Shown: piece after piece, positions 1 to 10,000 of the stretch | Layout: each line of letters starts with the position of its first letter | Position numbering within the stretch: the first letter of the stretch is position 1 | Origin: Hepatocystis sp. ex Piliocolobus tephrosceles | Taxonomy: Eukaryota > Apicomplexa > Aconoidasida > Haemosporida > Plasmodiidae | Direction: 5' to 3' | NCBI GenBank assembly: GCA_902459845.2 | Contig: CABPSV020000098.1 | Location: forward strand, 1 to 30,618 | Length of the DNA stretch: 30,618 bases | The notes under the pieces: model-generated | Told to the model about the DNA's origin: nothing | Database searches by the model: none | The model's input: only the letters and a program-made list of their open reading frames with translations | Translations under genes and position numbers: made by a program

Positions 1-683
1 AAAAAAAAAATGATGCATAGCACTGCCACCTCATAATGTAAACACATGAAACAGAATATTTCACTTTTACTAAGTTGTGAAAACGTTCTGGCTAAAATTT
101 TAAAAAAAATGTGCGCATACCATTTATTTTTTTATTTTTTTTATATTTTATGACTTCTTCGCTTTATCAGTTTTTGTGCATTTTCTCTTTTTTTTTAATT
201 TTTTTAATTACAAAAGCGTCTCAAAACAAAAACAAAATAAATAAAACAGTAACAAATTAATAAATAAAATAAATAAACAATGAGGCAAACGAATAAGTAT
301 AATTTAACTGACTTAAAAAAAAAATTATCACTTGATTCATATAATTTTTTCTATGTTTTTCTATTTTCGTTTTATGCAAATTACTTTAAATAGGAGTAAG
401 TGGTAAAATCATACACTACGGTACACTTAGCTTTATTTTTACTAACATACGATGCGTTTATGTACATATATATTACTTAACAAAACAATTATTGTAACGC
501 TATTGTTATATTGTAATTTTTTGTTATGCTATTTTTTGCATTTTTTATTTTTTATTTTTTTAATTTTTTTTTTTTTTTTTTAATATTTTTACGTAACATT
601 AATTTTATAAATAATTTTGTATAAAAATGAAGAGTTTTTAAAAAGTTGCTTGATATATTTATGCATGTTTTTCATGTATATGT

Positions 684-842
684 AAATGTTTTATGTAAAT
701 GTTTTATGTAAATGTTTTATGCAAATGTTTTATGCAAATGTTTTATACAAATGTTTTATGCAAATGTTTTATGCAAATGTTTTATACAAATGTTTTATGC
801 AAATGCTTTATGCAAATGCTTTATGTTAATGTTTTATGTTAG
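684..842. repeat. 13-bp minisatellite
   Basis: About 12 head-to-tail copies of a 13-bp unit, consensus aaatgttttatgc, with t/c and g/a variants (aaatgttttatgt, aaatgttttatac, aaatgctttatgc). The period is not a multiple of 3, as expected outside coding sequence. It lies about 1.1-1.3 kb upstream of the PX-WD40 start codon. No function is evident. Confidence 0.9.
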
Positions 843-877
843 TGTTATAGTTTAGTGCCATAATTAATACCTCATAG

Positions 878-884
<7 letters not shown>

Positions 885-919
<35 letters not shown>
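885..919. repeat. (TA)n microsatellite
   Basis: An almost perfect alternating TA tract of about 35 bases, of the kind common between genes in Plasmodium. It is likely to be length-polymorphic. Confidence 0.9.
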
Positions 920-920
<1 letters not shown>

Positions 921-1429
921 TAATACTATGTATGTTGCAAAGACTTATTCACATATAAACATTTTAAATATGGGATTTTTTTTTTATTAAAATATATCAC
1001 TTTGCAAATACTTATGTTTTTTTTAAGTGTGTTATTCATCAAGCACTATTTTGCTCATTCGGGTATGCAACACTTTACATAAATATAAAAAAAAATGGAT
1101 AAATTAATAAATAAATAAAGCAATTTTAAGTAGTCATATGTTCATATATATATACATATATTTATAAATATATTTACAAACATATGTGCTAACATTTTTC
1201 TATAAGTTACGTGCTATTTAAAATTACCATCATTGCATTTTTTTTTTTTTTTTTGTTATTTTTTAAAGTTTTACACATATATATTGATGTATATATGTAT
1301 ATATATACCCTGATTTGATGTAATTTTTTTTTTTTTTTCATTTTTTTTTAAATATAAAAAGAAATATCACCATTTTACATACACATATCAATTTTTATAT
1401 CTTTAAAAAGTAACAAAGGGAAAAAGTAA

Positions 1430-1684
1430 TAAAGGAAAAAAACAAAGGAAAAAAACAAAAGAAAAAATCAAAGCAAAAAAATAAAGCAAAAAAACAAAAC
1501 AAAAAAACAAAGCAAAAAAACAAAACAAAAAAACAAAGCAAAAAAACAAAAGAAAAAAACAAAAAAAAAAAACAAAAGAAAAAAACAAAAGAAAAAAACA
1601 AAGGAAAAAAGCAAAGGAAAAAAACAAAGAAAAAAAACAGGAAAAAAACAAAGGAAAAAAACAAAGGAAAAAAACAAAGAAAAG
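1430..1684. repeat. A-rich tandem repeat, unit about 11 bp
   Basis: About 250 bp of degenerate repeats of the form caaagg or caaaag followed by 5-7 A. The + strand has almost no T. Lack of stop codons on the minus strand produces three overlapping Phe-rich open frames of 77-89 codons, which I treat as artefacts of the repeat. It lies 300-550 bp upstream of the PX-WD40 start. Confidence 0.85.
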
Positions 1685-1841
1685 TTATTTAAATGACACA
1701 CATAAATAAATAAAGAAATAAAGAAATGAAAAATTTTAGTATCACGTTAAGCCAAACTTATAGTGACAGTCGAATTCCAAATCATAGCGTAGCATAATAA
1801 AAATTACAATAACAAATAAAGTAAATAAAATAAAATAAAAT

Positions 1842-1891
<50 letters not shown>

Positions 1892-1980
1892 TTACCAATA
1901 AAACAAAAACCAAACGAACGTACACAGATAATATACATAAACAAAAAAAAAAAAAAAACACCAATCAAACCTGCAATATC

Positions 1981-4767
1981 ATGGAGTTAGACCAATTTGA
2001 CGTCAGTATAAATAGAGTAGAAGAAAAAGACGAAAAAATTTACTACATAATTTTAATTCAATATAAAGACCTAAAATATGAAGTAAACCGGAGATATAGC
2101 GAATTTGAAGAATTACATTGTGAATTATTACATATGGGTTTTTCATCTTTACCTAATTTACCTCAAAAAAAATTACTTTCATACAAAAATTATGAATATA
2201 TAAATTATAGAAAGATTATATTAAATTCGTATATACAAAATTTATTTGTTAGACCTGACATAAGGTGTTGTGCTGTTTTTTTAAATTTTCTTTTATTTTA
2301 TGAAAAAATTAATGCATCAATAGAAGTTGTAAGGACTAAACTGATAAATAATATTGGATCACAAAAATATCCACTTAGTGATTTATATATTAACGAAAAA
2401 AATCATTTTATTATATGTGTATATGAAGATAAAAGCAATTTAAGTAAACTAGGTAAATTATGGTCCTTAATCGAACCAGATATTGTTGGAGAAATAAAAA
2501 TTTTCTCATACGATGACTTGACATCAAATTTTATTGAAACATTTAAAGAACAAACTATTTATAAAGCAAGAAATATTATTTTTTCGTCTTTTAAAAATGA
2601 AGTATTTATATCTGGGGATGATGGGAAAATACATATATACAAACTAAATTTAAATTCATTAACATTAACATATATAAAAAAATTACCATGCCATAATGAA
2701 ACAATACTAAAAATTATATTATTAAATGAAAATTATTTTTGTACATGTGGTTATGACAATGCTTTTAGGTTAATACGATTAAATGATTGTAAAATAGTTA
2801 GTGGAGGAAGATGTAACAATAGATTAAAAGATCATAAAATAACAACATGTCATATGTTAGAACATAACAACATTATATTAGGTACCACTACATCTTTATT
2901 TTTTATTTATAATATGAGTTGTAATCCACCTATTTATTTAAATGAGATAAAGCTAAGAAATGGGGCTGATATTACTTGTTTTACAAATACAGATAAATAT
3001 ATATTCTTAGGATATGATAACATAATTGCTTGTTATAATTATCACTACGCGAGTGAGCAAAAAAATAGTAGCGAAAATAAAACAGACGATGTTCCCATGA
3101 TAAATAATGTTACTAATCAACAACATACAATGGATACTTCGTATAATGATACAAATACAGATGTAACACTTGAAGATTGTAACAAAGGTAATGATAATTA
3201 TAACAACAAATTAAATCAATACGCTATAACTAATAAAAACGATCCAGATGAACTGAATACAAATAAAAACATAATAAAACTAGTTGTTGATAATAACATA
3301 TCAGCACAATATATACCCCCTTTACTTTATGATTGTAAAATTATGTCATTATGTGTAAATAAAGAAAAAAAAATTTTATATGCTGGTTATCAAGATGCTA
3401 TAATTCTTTGGTCAATCATGAATGGTTTAATTATATCTTCATTTCATGGTCATACTAATGGAGTACATTTTTTAATGTATCTTTCAGAAACAGATTTTTT
3501 ATTATCAGGAGGTAATAGTGGGAACTTAAAAGTATGGAAAAGTGATGTAGATAATTTTAAAATATGGAAACCAAAAAAAAAATATAAAAGTGATGACATA
3601 AAAAAAACAATCAACACAAATAACAATTATATAAAAAAAAAAAGCAGTTTTCTTTTTAACAATATTAATAGTACAATTAATTACAATAGCAATAGCAGTA
3701 GAAACAGTAACAATAAACATGAGTATAAAGTAATTTACGAAAACAACTTTAATTTCAACGAAAATGATAATGATGATAGTACCAGTAGCAACAATGGTCG
3801 CAGAAGTAGTGAGAGTAGCACATGTAGTGAATTAACAAACTCGATAGATAATTTGTTAGACCAGACAAAAAAAAACAAATATATTAAAAGTTCTGTTACC
3901 ACCGGTCCTAACACTGTTAGAGGCCCTAACACTGTTAGAGGCCCTAACAATGTAAGTGGCCCTAACACTGCTAGTGACCCTAACAATGTCAGAGGCCCTA
4001 ACAATGTCAGTAACCCTAATAATGTCAGTAGTCTTAACACGGTTAGTGGTCCTAATTACGATATTAATAATTACAACCTTAACCAATACTTATCCAATGA
4101 CAACCAGAAAAACAGCTCAAAAAGTAATAGTTTGTTTGATGACAATTTAAATGATTCATATGAATACCAAACAGAAGTAACCAACTTAGATGTTTGTGTT
4201 ATACCTAATCCAAATGATAAAAGAAAAAAAAGTGAAATAATCAATCAATATGTAAATCAAACTGTATCAAATATTCAAGATAATAACAATTTTAATACTT
4301 TTAAAAATTATGAATATAATAATAATAATAATAATCAAAATTCAGAATTTACCTACTCTCCGAGCGAAAATATAAAACATGATGATGATATCCCATTTGG
4401 AAATATAAATAATTATAAAACAAAATATAATAAAAATTGGTCTAATAACATGTACCAAAACGAAGATACGTATAGCAACAACATTTTGAACAGAATAAGG
4501 ACAAACGAAAACATACTAAACCAACAAGATATAAACCAACAAGATATAAACCAAACAAATATAAACCAAACAAATATAAACCAAACAAATTATGAATATT
4601 CTAATTTACATGAAATGCAAAATGATACACATGTAAACATAAACAGAACAAACGAAAGTGAATATAATAATAAGGACAAAACTGAAGCAGATGATTATGA
4701 AGATTTTAAAAAAAATATAGTATATGTCAGTAATGAGGATGAAGATTTAGTTTCAGCTTTTAGCTAA
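1981..4767 (+). CDS. PX domain plus WD40-repeat protein (phosphoinositide-binding, putative)
   Basis: Single-exon gene of 928 residues. Residues 1-110 look like a PX domain: RRYSEF at 37-42 gives the basic-Arg-plus-Tyr motif that normally contacts the 3-phosphate of PtdIns3P, LPNLPQKKLL at 57-66 matches the Pro-rich loop and Lys, and an Arg-containing helix follows (R77). PX domains typically direct proteins to endosomal or vacuolar membranes. Residues about 120-520 read as a WD40 beta-propeller. Clear blades include SGDDGKIHIYKL, CGYDNAFRLIRL, AGYQDAIILWSI and the canonical last one starting GHTNGV at about 490 and ending LKVWK; one blade is split by an Asn/Asp-rich insert (about 350-455). 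Residues about 545-928 are Asn/Ser-rich tail with a GPN hexapeptide repeat, a pentapeptide repeat and an acidic C-terminus. No signal peptide or membrane segment is visible. The start is the first ATG of the frame, with the PX fold beginning at once. It converges with the kinase-like gene. From memory the P. falciparum counterpart is PF3D7_0704400; this is unchecked. Confidence 0.9.
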   Translation: MELDQFDVSINRVEEKDEKIYYIILIQYKDLKYEVNRRYSEFEELHCELLHMGFSSLPNLPQKKLLSYKNYEYINYRKIILNSYIQNLFVRPDIRCCAVFLNFLLFYEKINASIEVVRTKLINNIGSQKYPLSDLYINEKNHFIICVYEDKSNLSKLGKLWSLIEPDIVGEIKIFSYDDLTSNFIETFKEQTIYKARNIIFSSFKNEVFISGDDGKIHIYKLNLNSLTLTYIKKLPCHNETILKIILLNENYFCTCGYDNAFRLIRLNDCKIVSGGRCNNRLKDHKITTCHMLEHNNIILGTTTSLFFIYNMSCNPPIYLNEIKLRNGADITCFTNTDKYIFLGYDNIIACYNYHYASEQKNSSENKTDDVPMINNVTNQQHTMDTSYNDTNTDVTLEDCNKGNDNYNNKLNQYAITNKNDPDELNTNKNIIKLVVDNNISAQYIPPLLYDCKIMSLCVNKEKKILYAGYQDAIILWSIMNGLIISSFHGHTNGVHFLMYLSETDFLLSGGNSGNLKVWKSDVDNFKIWKPKKKYKSDDIKKTINTNNNYIKKKSSFLFNNINSTINYNSNSSRNSNNKHEYKVIYENNFNFNENDNDDSTSSNNGRRSSESSTCSELTNSIDNLLDQTKKNKYIKSSVTTGPNTVRGPNTVRGPNNVSGPNTASDPNNVRGPNNVSNPNNVSSLNTVSGPNYDINNYNLNQYLSNDNQKNSSKSNSLFDDNLNDSYEYQTEVTNLDVCVIPNPNDKRKKSEIINQYVNQTVSNIQDNNNFNTFKNYEYNNNNNNQNSEFTYSPSENIKHDDDIPFGNINNYKTKYNKNWSNNMYQNEDTYSNNILNRIRTNENILNQQDINQQDINQTNINQTNINQTNYEYSNLHEMQNDTHVNINRTNESEYNNKDKTEADDYEDFKKNIVYVSNEDEDLVSAFS
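3904..4047 (+). repeat. 18-bp in-frame repeat encoding GPN(T/N)V(R/S)
   Basis: Eight tandem 18-bp units (ggccctaacaatgtcagt type) in the tail of the PX-WD40 gene, beginning at residue 642. They encode hexapeptides such as GPNTVR, GPNNVS and SNPNNV. The units are well conserved, so they expanded recently. A period divisible by 3 keeps the frame, and copy number is likely to vary between isolates. Confidence 0.92.
4521..4590 (+). repeat. 15-bp in-frame repeat encoding NQQDI / NQTNI
   Basis: About five 15-bp units (ataaaccaacaagat and ataaaccaaacaaat types) near the 3' end of the PX-WD40 gene, giving NQQDI and then NQTNI pentapeptides in the disordered tail. Confidence 0.88.
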
Positions 4768-5222
4768 TTTATTGTGACACGCTTCAAAAGCATTATATAT
4801 GTATTTTATACATATTTATATATGTATAAATTTTTTTTTTTTTTTTGCTTTTTTTTGTATATATATTTTGTATATATATGTTGTATATCTATTTTTTTGT
4901 TTATATTTATTTGTTCTTTTATCATTTACCTTTATCCCTTTATTCCTTTTTTTTTTTTATTTATTTTTTTTTTTTTTTTCGAACACAACAAAATGTATGT
5001 GCAGACGTTAATGAAAAATAAATAATCAGTACAACATAAAAAGGGTCATAACATGTTTGTAAATAAATACAAATATGTCAGATTCAAACAAAAAATAATT
5101 TTAACTGATAAACTTTATCAGAAAATTTCTTTTTTTTTTTTTTTTTTTTTTTTTTGACCTTTTGCTATTTGATATATATTTACTATTTAAAAAAATTTTT
5201 GCTTAATAAAATAAATAAAAAA
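4768..5222. other. AT-rich region 3' of the PX-WD40 gene
   Basis: About 450 bases with long T runs (4829-4846, 4949-4979, about 5129-5155). The overlapping Phe/Tyr-rich frames near 4774-5025 come from poly(T) and are not credible genes. This should be the 3' UTR and termination region of the + strand gene; no discrete terminator is recognisable. Confidence 0.7.
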
Positions 5223-6776
5223 ACAAAAACAACCACAAATGCAGATGCAAATACAAAAACAAAAACAACCACAAATGCAAGTACAAAAACAACCACAAAT
5301 GCAGATGCAAATACAAAAACAAAAACAACCACAAATGCAAGTACAAAAACAACCACAAATGCAAGTACAAAAACAACCACAAATGCAAGTACAAAAACAA
5401 CCACAAATGCAAGTACAAAAACAACCACAAATGCAAGTACAAAAACAACCACAAATGCAAGTACAAAAACAACCACAAATGCAGATGCAAATACAAAAAC
5501 ATAACAAAGTAAAACAAGATAAAAACAAAACAAAACCAGATAAAAAAAAGAACAAAAACAAGAACAAAAACAAAAACAAGAACAAAAACAAAAAAAAGAA
5601 CAAAAACATAGACAAGAATAAAAACAAAAACGAAAAAAAAAGCAAAAGGAAAAACGAAAACAACAGCAAAAGCATAAACAAAAACACGGACAAGAATAAG
5701 GATAGAAATAAAAACAAAAGCAAAAGCATAAACAAAAACATGGACAAAAATAAGGATAAAAACAAAAACAAATACATGAATAAAAACCGATACGGAAACA
5801 AATACGGGAACAAATACAAAAACCAATACAGGAACAAATACAAGAACAAAAACAAAAACCAATACAGGAACAAAAACAAAAACCAATACAGGAACAAAAA
5901 CAAAAACCAATACAGGAACAAAAACAAAAACCAATACAGGAACAAATACAAAAACAAATACAGGAACAAATACAAAAACAAATACAGGAACAAATACAAA
6001 AACAAATACAGGAACAAAAACAAAAACCAATACAGGAACAAATACAAAAACAAATACAGGAACAAATACAAAAACAAATACAGGAACAAATACAAATACA
6101 GAAACAAAAACAAATACAGAAACAAAAACAAATACAGAAACAAAAACAAATACAGAAACAAAAGCAATTGTAATAACAAAAGCAATTGTAATAACAAAAG
6201 CAAATACAAAAACAAAAGCAATTGCAATAACAAAAGCAAATACAAAAACAAATACAGAAACAAAAGCAATTGCAATAACAAAAGCAAATACAAAAACAAA
6301 TACAAAAACAAATACAAAAACAAATACAGAAACAAAAACAAATTCAAAAACAAATTCAAAAACAAATACAAAAACAAATACAAATACAAAAACAAATACA
6401 AAAACAAATTCAAAAACAAATTCAAAAACAAATACAAAAACAAATACAAATACAAAAACAAATACAAAAACAAATACAAATACAAAAACAAAAACAAAAA
6501 CAAAAACCAATACAGGAACAAAAACAAAAACCAATACAGGAACAAATACAAAAACAAATACAGGAACAAATACAAAAACAAATACAAAAACAAATACAAA
6601 AACAAATACAAAAACAAATACAAAAACAAAAACAAATACAAAAACAAATACAAAAACAAATACAAAAACAAATACAAATACAAAAACAAATACAAAAACA
6701 AATACAGAAACAAAAACAAATTCAAAAACAACTGCAAAAACAATTGCAAAAACAATTGCAAAAACAATTGCAAAGT
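5223..6776. repeat. 1.55-kb A/C-rich satellite-like block (24-bp units, then 6/12-bp units)
   Basis: A strongly strand-asymmetric block with very little T on the + strand. Part 1 (about 5226-5510) is built of a 24-bp unit, accacaaatgcaagtacaaaaaca. It shows ten occurrences of ccacaaatgca spaced 36, 24, 36 and then steadily 24 bases. Part 2 (about 5515-6776) is built of 6-bp and 12-bp units (aacaaa, aacaaatacaaa, aacaaatacagg) with sub-blocks carrying agcaattgcaat. All periods are multiples of 3, so several frames stay open over more than 500 codons: + from 5239, and - from 6773 and 6798. It sits between two convergent genes. Confidence 0.92.
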
Positions 6777-6783
6777 TGTATAA
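5239..6783 (+). CDS. possible low-complexity Q/K/N-rich protein; may be only an open repeat
   Basis: A 514-codon frame from ATG to TAA lying entirely in the repeat block. It would start with Gln-rich octapeptides (KQPQMQVQ), pass through a Lys/Asn-rich stretch of KNKNKN type, continue as hexapeptides such as KNQYRN and KNKYRN, and end NNCKVV. There is no globular domain, signal peptide or membrane segment, and the product would be extremely basic. In favour: every repeat period is a multiple of 3, K/N-rich composition is common in Plasmodium proteins, and the other intergenic minisatellites here have periods of 13, about 20 and 16. Against: two minus-strand frames of similar length are also open, there is no unique sequence, and it sits between convergent gene ends. 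I list it as a candidate only. Confidence 0.2.
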   Translation: MQMQIQKQKQPQMQVQKQPQMQMQIQKQKQPQMQVQKQPQMQVQKQPQMQVQKQPQMQVQKQPQMQVQKQPQMQVQKQPQMQMQIQKHNKVKQDKNKTKPDKKKNKNKNKNKNKNKNKKKNKNIDKNKNKNEKKSKRKNENNSKSINKNTDKNKDRNKNKSKSINKNMDKNKDKNKNKYMNKNRYGNKYGNKYKNQYRNKYKNKNKNQYRNKNKNQYRNKNKNQYRNKNKNQYRNKYKNKYRNKYKNKYRNKYKNKYRNKNKNQYRNKYKNKYRNKYKNKYRNKYKYRNKNKYRNKNKYRNKNKYRNKSNCNNKSNCNNKSKYKNKSNCNNKSKYKNKYRNKSNCNNKSKYKNKYKNKYKNKYRNKNKFKNKFKNKYKNKYKYKNKYKNKFKNKFKNKYKNKYKYKNKYKNKYKYKNKNKNKNQYRNKNKNQYRNKYKNKYRNKYKNKYKNKYKNKYKNKYKNKNKYKNKYKNKYKNKYKYKNKYKNKYRNKNKFKNNCKNNCKNNCKNNCKVV

Positions 6784-7019
6784 TCGTTTATAACACAAAA
6801 TAATGGTCTATATATTAATGCAGAAAAAAATTACATAAAAGTAGAACTTACTAAAATTCGCAAAAATACGGATGTATTAATTTACGAGTATAAAAAAAAG
6901 AAAGTACATATATTATTATTTTTGTAATAGGAACATAATACATACGCATGTTGGTAGAGTGCGCATATAAAACAAACGAACACATATACATACACATACA
7001 TAAATACATATAACGAAAG
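6784..7019. other. short AT-rich gap 3' of the kinase-like gene
   Basis: About 235 bases of unique-looking AT-rich sequence between the repeat block and the stop codon of the minus-strand kinase-like gene. It probably carries that gene's 3' UTR. No gene is visible. Confidence 0.6.
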
Positions 7020-10000
7020 TTAAAACAAATATTTAGAAAAAAAATTGTTTTTTATGATTTCGTTAACATTGTGATATTGCTCTTTCGCATCAAGTGATAA
7101 TGATCTTTTTAAAATTTCTAACAAATAAATATTTTTAGTATTTATTTTAATTTTATCAAAATGAATTTTTATATTTTCCATCTTATCAATCTCTTTAAAA
7201 TTAGAATCAAGTAAATAACTATCTTTAGAAAAATATATATTATTATTAATTAAATGTATATCTTTTAATTTAATAAAATATGAACAACTCATATTAAGAA
7301 ATAGAAAAGAAAAGGGTATAGTAATATTTTTATTTTTATTAATTATTTCTTCTTTCCATTTATTTAATGATTGGCCTTCAAATAAATAAGGAAAATTTTT
7401 AAAAATTATTAAAAAAACTGTTACTCCTAAACTATATATATCAGTTCTCATACTATATTGACCGTTTAAGCAAAGTGGCGACATATATTCTTTCGTTCCT
7501 ATTATAATATCACTATGATACATTTTATCTCCTTCATTTATATATGTCTTTTTACTATTTTCAGTACAACCCGATATAAAACTAATATCTTCCATTTTAT
7601 TTTTATACTCTAAATTTAAAGAAGTGTATTCTGAATTATTTTTTTTAGCAGAAATTAAAAAATTATCTGAACGTGTTTTAAACATATTCAAATGCTTTTT
7701 ATCACTCTTAATAATTTGTGTCATTGTAACACTTTTGTTCATATTATTTGAATCATTATTGTAGCTCGGTATTTCCATATTGGTATCGTAACTATTTATG
7801 TTACTATTCACATTGTATACACCCTTTTTTGATACTACATTTTTTTCATTAGCAATATGTATATGTGATACATTTTCGACATATTCGTTTGCATTTTTAT
7901 TATGGTTTTCACCAACTTTATCACATTCATTAACAGTTATACTGCACTCCCATTGGCACTCATTACCCTTCAGTATATTCTCTTCATTTGCACATGTTAC
8001 ATGTGTTCCATTTTTATCATTAATATATGTTTCTTTAACCTGTTCATTATTAAAAATATTATTTTCTTCAACATTGTTAGTATAATAGTTTACATTATTA
8101 CATTTATAATATTCATGTGTATCATTGTAAATATAAAAACTCATATCAAAATCGATAATGGCAATCTTTTCCATATATTGATCTTTAAACATTATATTAT
8201 CTAATTTTATATCTCTATGAATAATAAAATTCTTATGTAATACATTAATTCCATTAATTATTTGATATATAATACTTTTTGCTTTTTCATATGATATTTT
8301 TTCTTTTGATACATATTCTACTAAATCAGTTCCTTCACAATATTCCATAACAATAAAAAAATGTAAATTATTTTCTAATATATTATATATTTTTATAATA
8401 TTTTCATTATTTATATTTTGTATATTTCTGTAAAGATTCATAAAAGTATTATAATTCATAATAGATAATTGTTTTTTCTTATCTATACCTTTAATAACAA
8501 CAAATCTATCATTTTTTATGTCATAACATTTAAAAATAAAATTAAATGTATTTTCTTTTAACAACCTTAATATTTTATAATTTTCTTTTATATATTCACA
8601 TTCTTTTAACCACAAAATATAATTTTCTTCATTTGTATTTGCAGGACCATTTCTCTCATTTTTTGTCGTATCATCATTAGCAATACCATTTGTTGTACTA
8701 TTATCTTTTTCACCATCTTTTATAATAATTTTAGCCTTGTCTTTTTTTCTCAATTTATTACTTTTTTTTGCTGTACCATTCAAACCTTTTAGGGGAAGCC
8801 TTGTTGGTGTATTGGCACTTAATGATTTTACTTTTTTCATATTTATGTTACCCCATTTTGTATTCATGTCATTATTACCTCTTACACTTAATCCATTTAC
8901 TAACACACATCCATTACCAATTTTTAATACTTTTTTTATTATAGGTGTATACATTATACTTTTTTTTACTTTTAAAAAACACTCTTGATTTGTCAATGCA
9001 CAATTTTTAACACAATCCTTTCCATTTTCAGCCCCATTTTTTGCCTCAGCCTTATTTTTTTTATATTGCAATAAATAAAATTTGTTACCTTCTTTATTAT
9101 TACAAGTCACTTTTTTTTCTACAAATTTTGTATTATTCATATATGAATAAATTAATTTATCTACATCATATAACTTATAAATTTGTTTTAAATTCTTTTT
9201 ACTATCTTTCAACATCTTTTCATTTGAACTTTTCTCGTTATATGTTCCCTTCTTATCATTTGTAACAAATTTTGACACTAAACAACATTTTTTTGTTTTA
9301 TTCTTAAAAAGTGATATAGTATATACTTCGTTTAAATACGACTTACATATTTTAACTGTATTTTTTATATGTCTTCTTTTATAAATTTGTTTTTTCAAAA
9401 GTTGACTTACTTTATCACAATTGGAAGGTAATGATGAATTCGGGTCTTTAAAAATAAAAACGTTGCTCTTAGCTTTATGAACTTTTATTATTATTTTTCG
9501 ATTGCTTTTTACCCTTTTAAATTCCATATAGTTAGCCACTTTTACACTGCATTTTATCATTTTTAAAAATAAATCAACTGATTTTTTTTTTAATATATCA
9601 GAAACTGAAGCTGTATTAGAAATGTTATTAAAAACAGTTTTATTTTCTTCTTTTTTATATATTTGTTTGATTAATAATGTATATAATTTTTCCCATAACA
9701 ACATAAATTCAACCGGTTTATTAAATAAAAATTGTTTTTTATTACTATTTTCTGCTTTTTCACTTCTATTTGGTATTTTATTTTTTAACATTTTTGTTAT
9801 TATATCATAATTACTACTTTTAAAAATGTTGTGAATCTTATGTAAACAATAAATAGCTCTCTTGTTTTTTTCTAATGATATAAAAGCATGAATAAAATAT
9901 ATAATTCGAATAACTTTTTTTATAATTTTTTTAATTTTAAAATAAGTCAAAAAGCGATTGTAGTTCATTTTTATCAAATAATTAATATTTTCTTGTATTT

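Larger units (their letters stand above)
1..1980. other. AT-rich non-coding region upstream of the PX-WD40 gene
   Basis: I see no convincing gene here. The short minus-strand reading frames at about 1395-1701 are readings of an A-rich tandem repeat and give only Phe/Leu/Val/Cys strings. The stretch holds a 13-bp minisatellite (684-842), a (TA)n tract (about 885-919), an A-rich repeat (about 1430-1684), another (TA)n plus poly(T) (about 1845-1893) and many homopolymers. It should contain the promoter and 5' UTR of the gene starting at 1981, but I recognise no defined promoter motif. An unusually G/C-containing block at 1043-1067 is reported separately. Confidence 0.75.

Noticed and set aside
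3735..4086. Minus-strand frames opposite the GPN repeat of the PX-WD40 gene (LTLLGP and VRATDIV strings)
   Set aside because: They are shadows of the 18-bp repeat. The + frame carries the PX and WD40 domains.
5187..6798. Two minus-strand frames of 528 and 531 codons (LFLYLFLY and VFVFVFV strings) as transmembrane proteins
   Set aside because: They are antisense readings of a T-poor tandem repeat, with near-perfect dipeptide periodicity and no unique sequence. No real membrane-protein pattern is visible.
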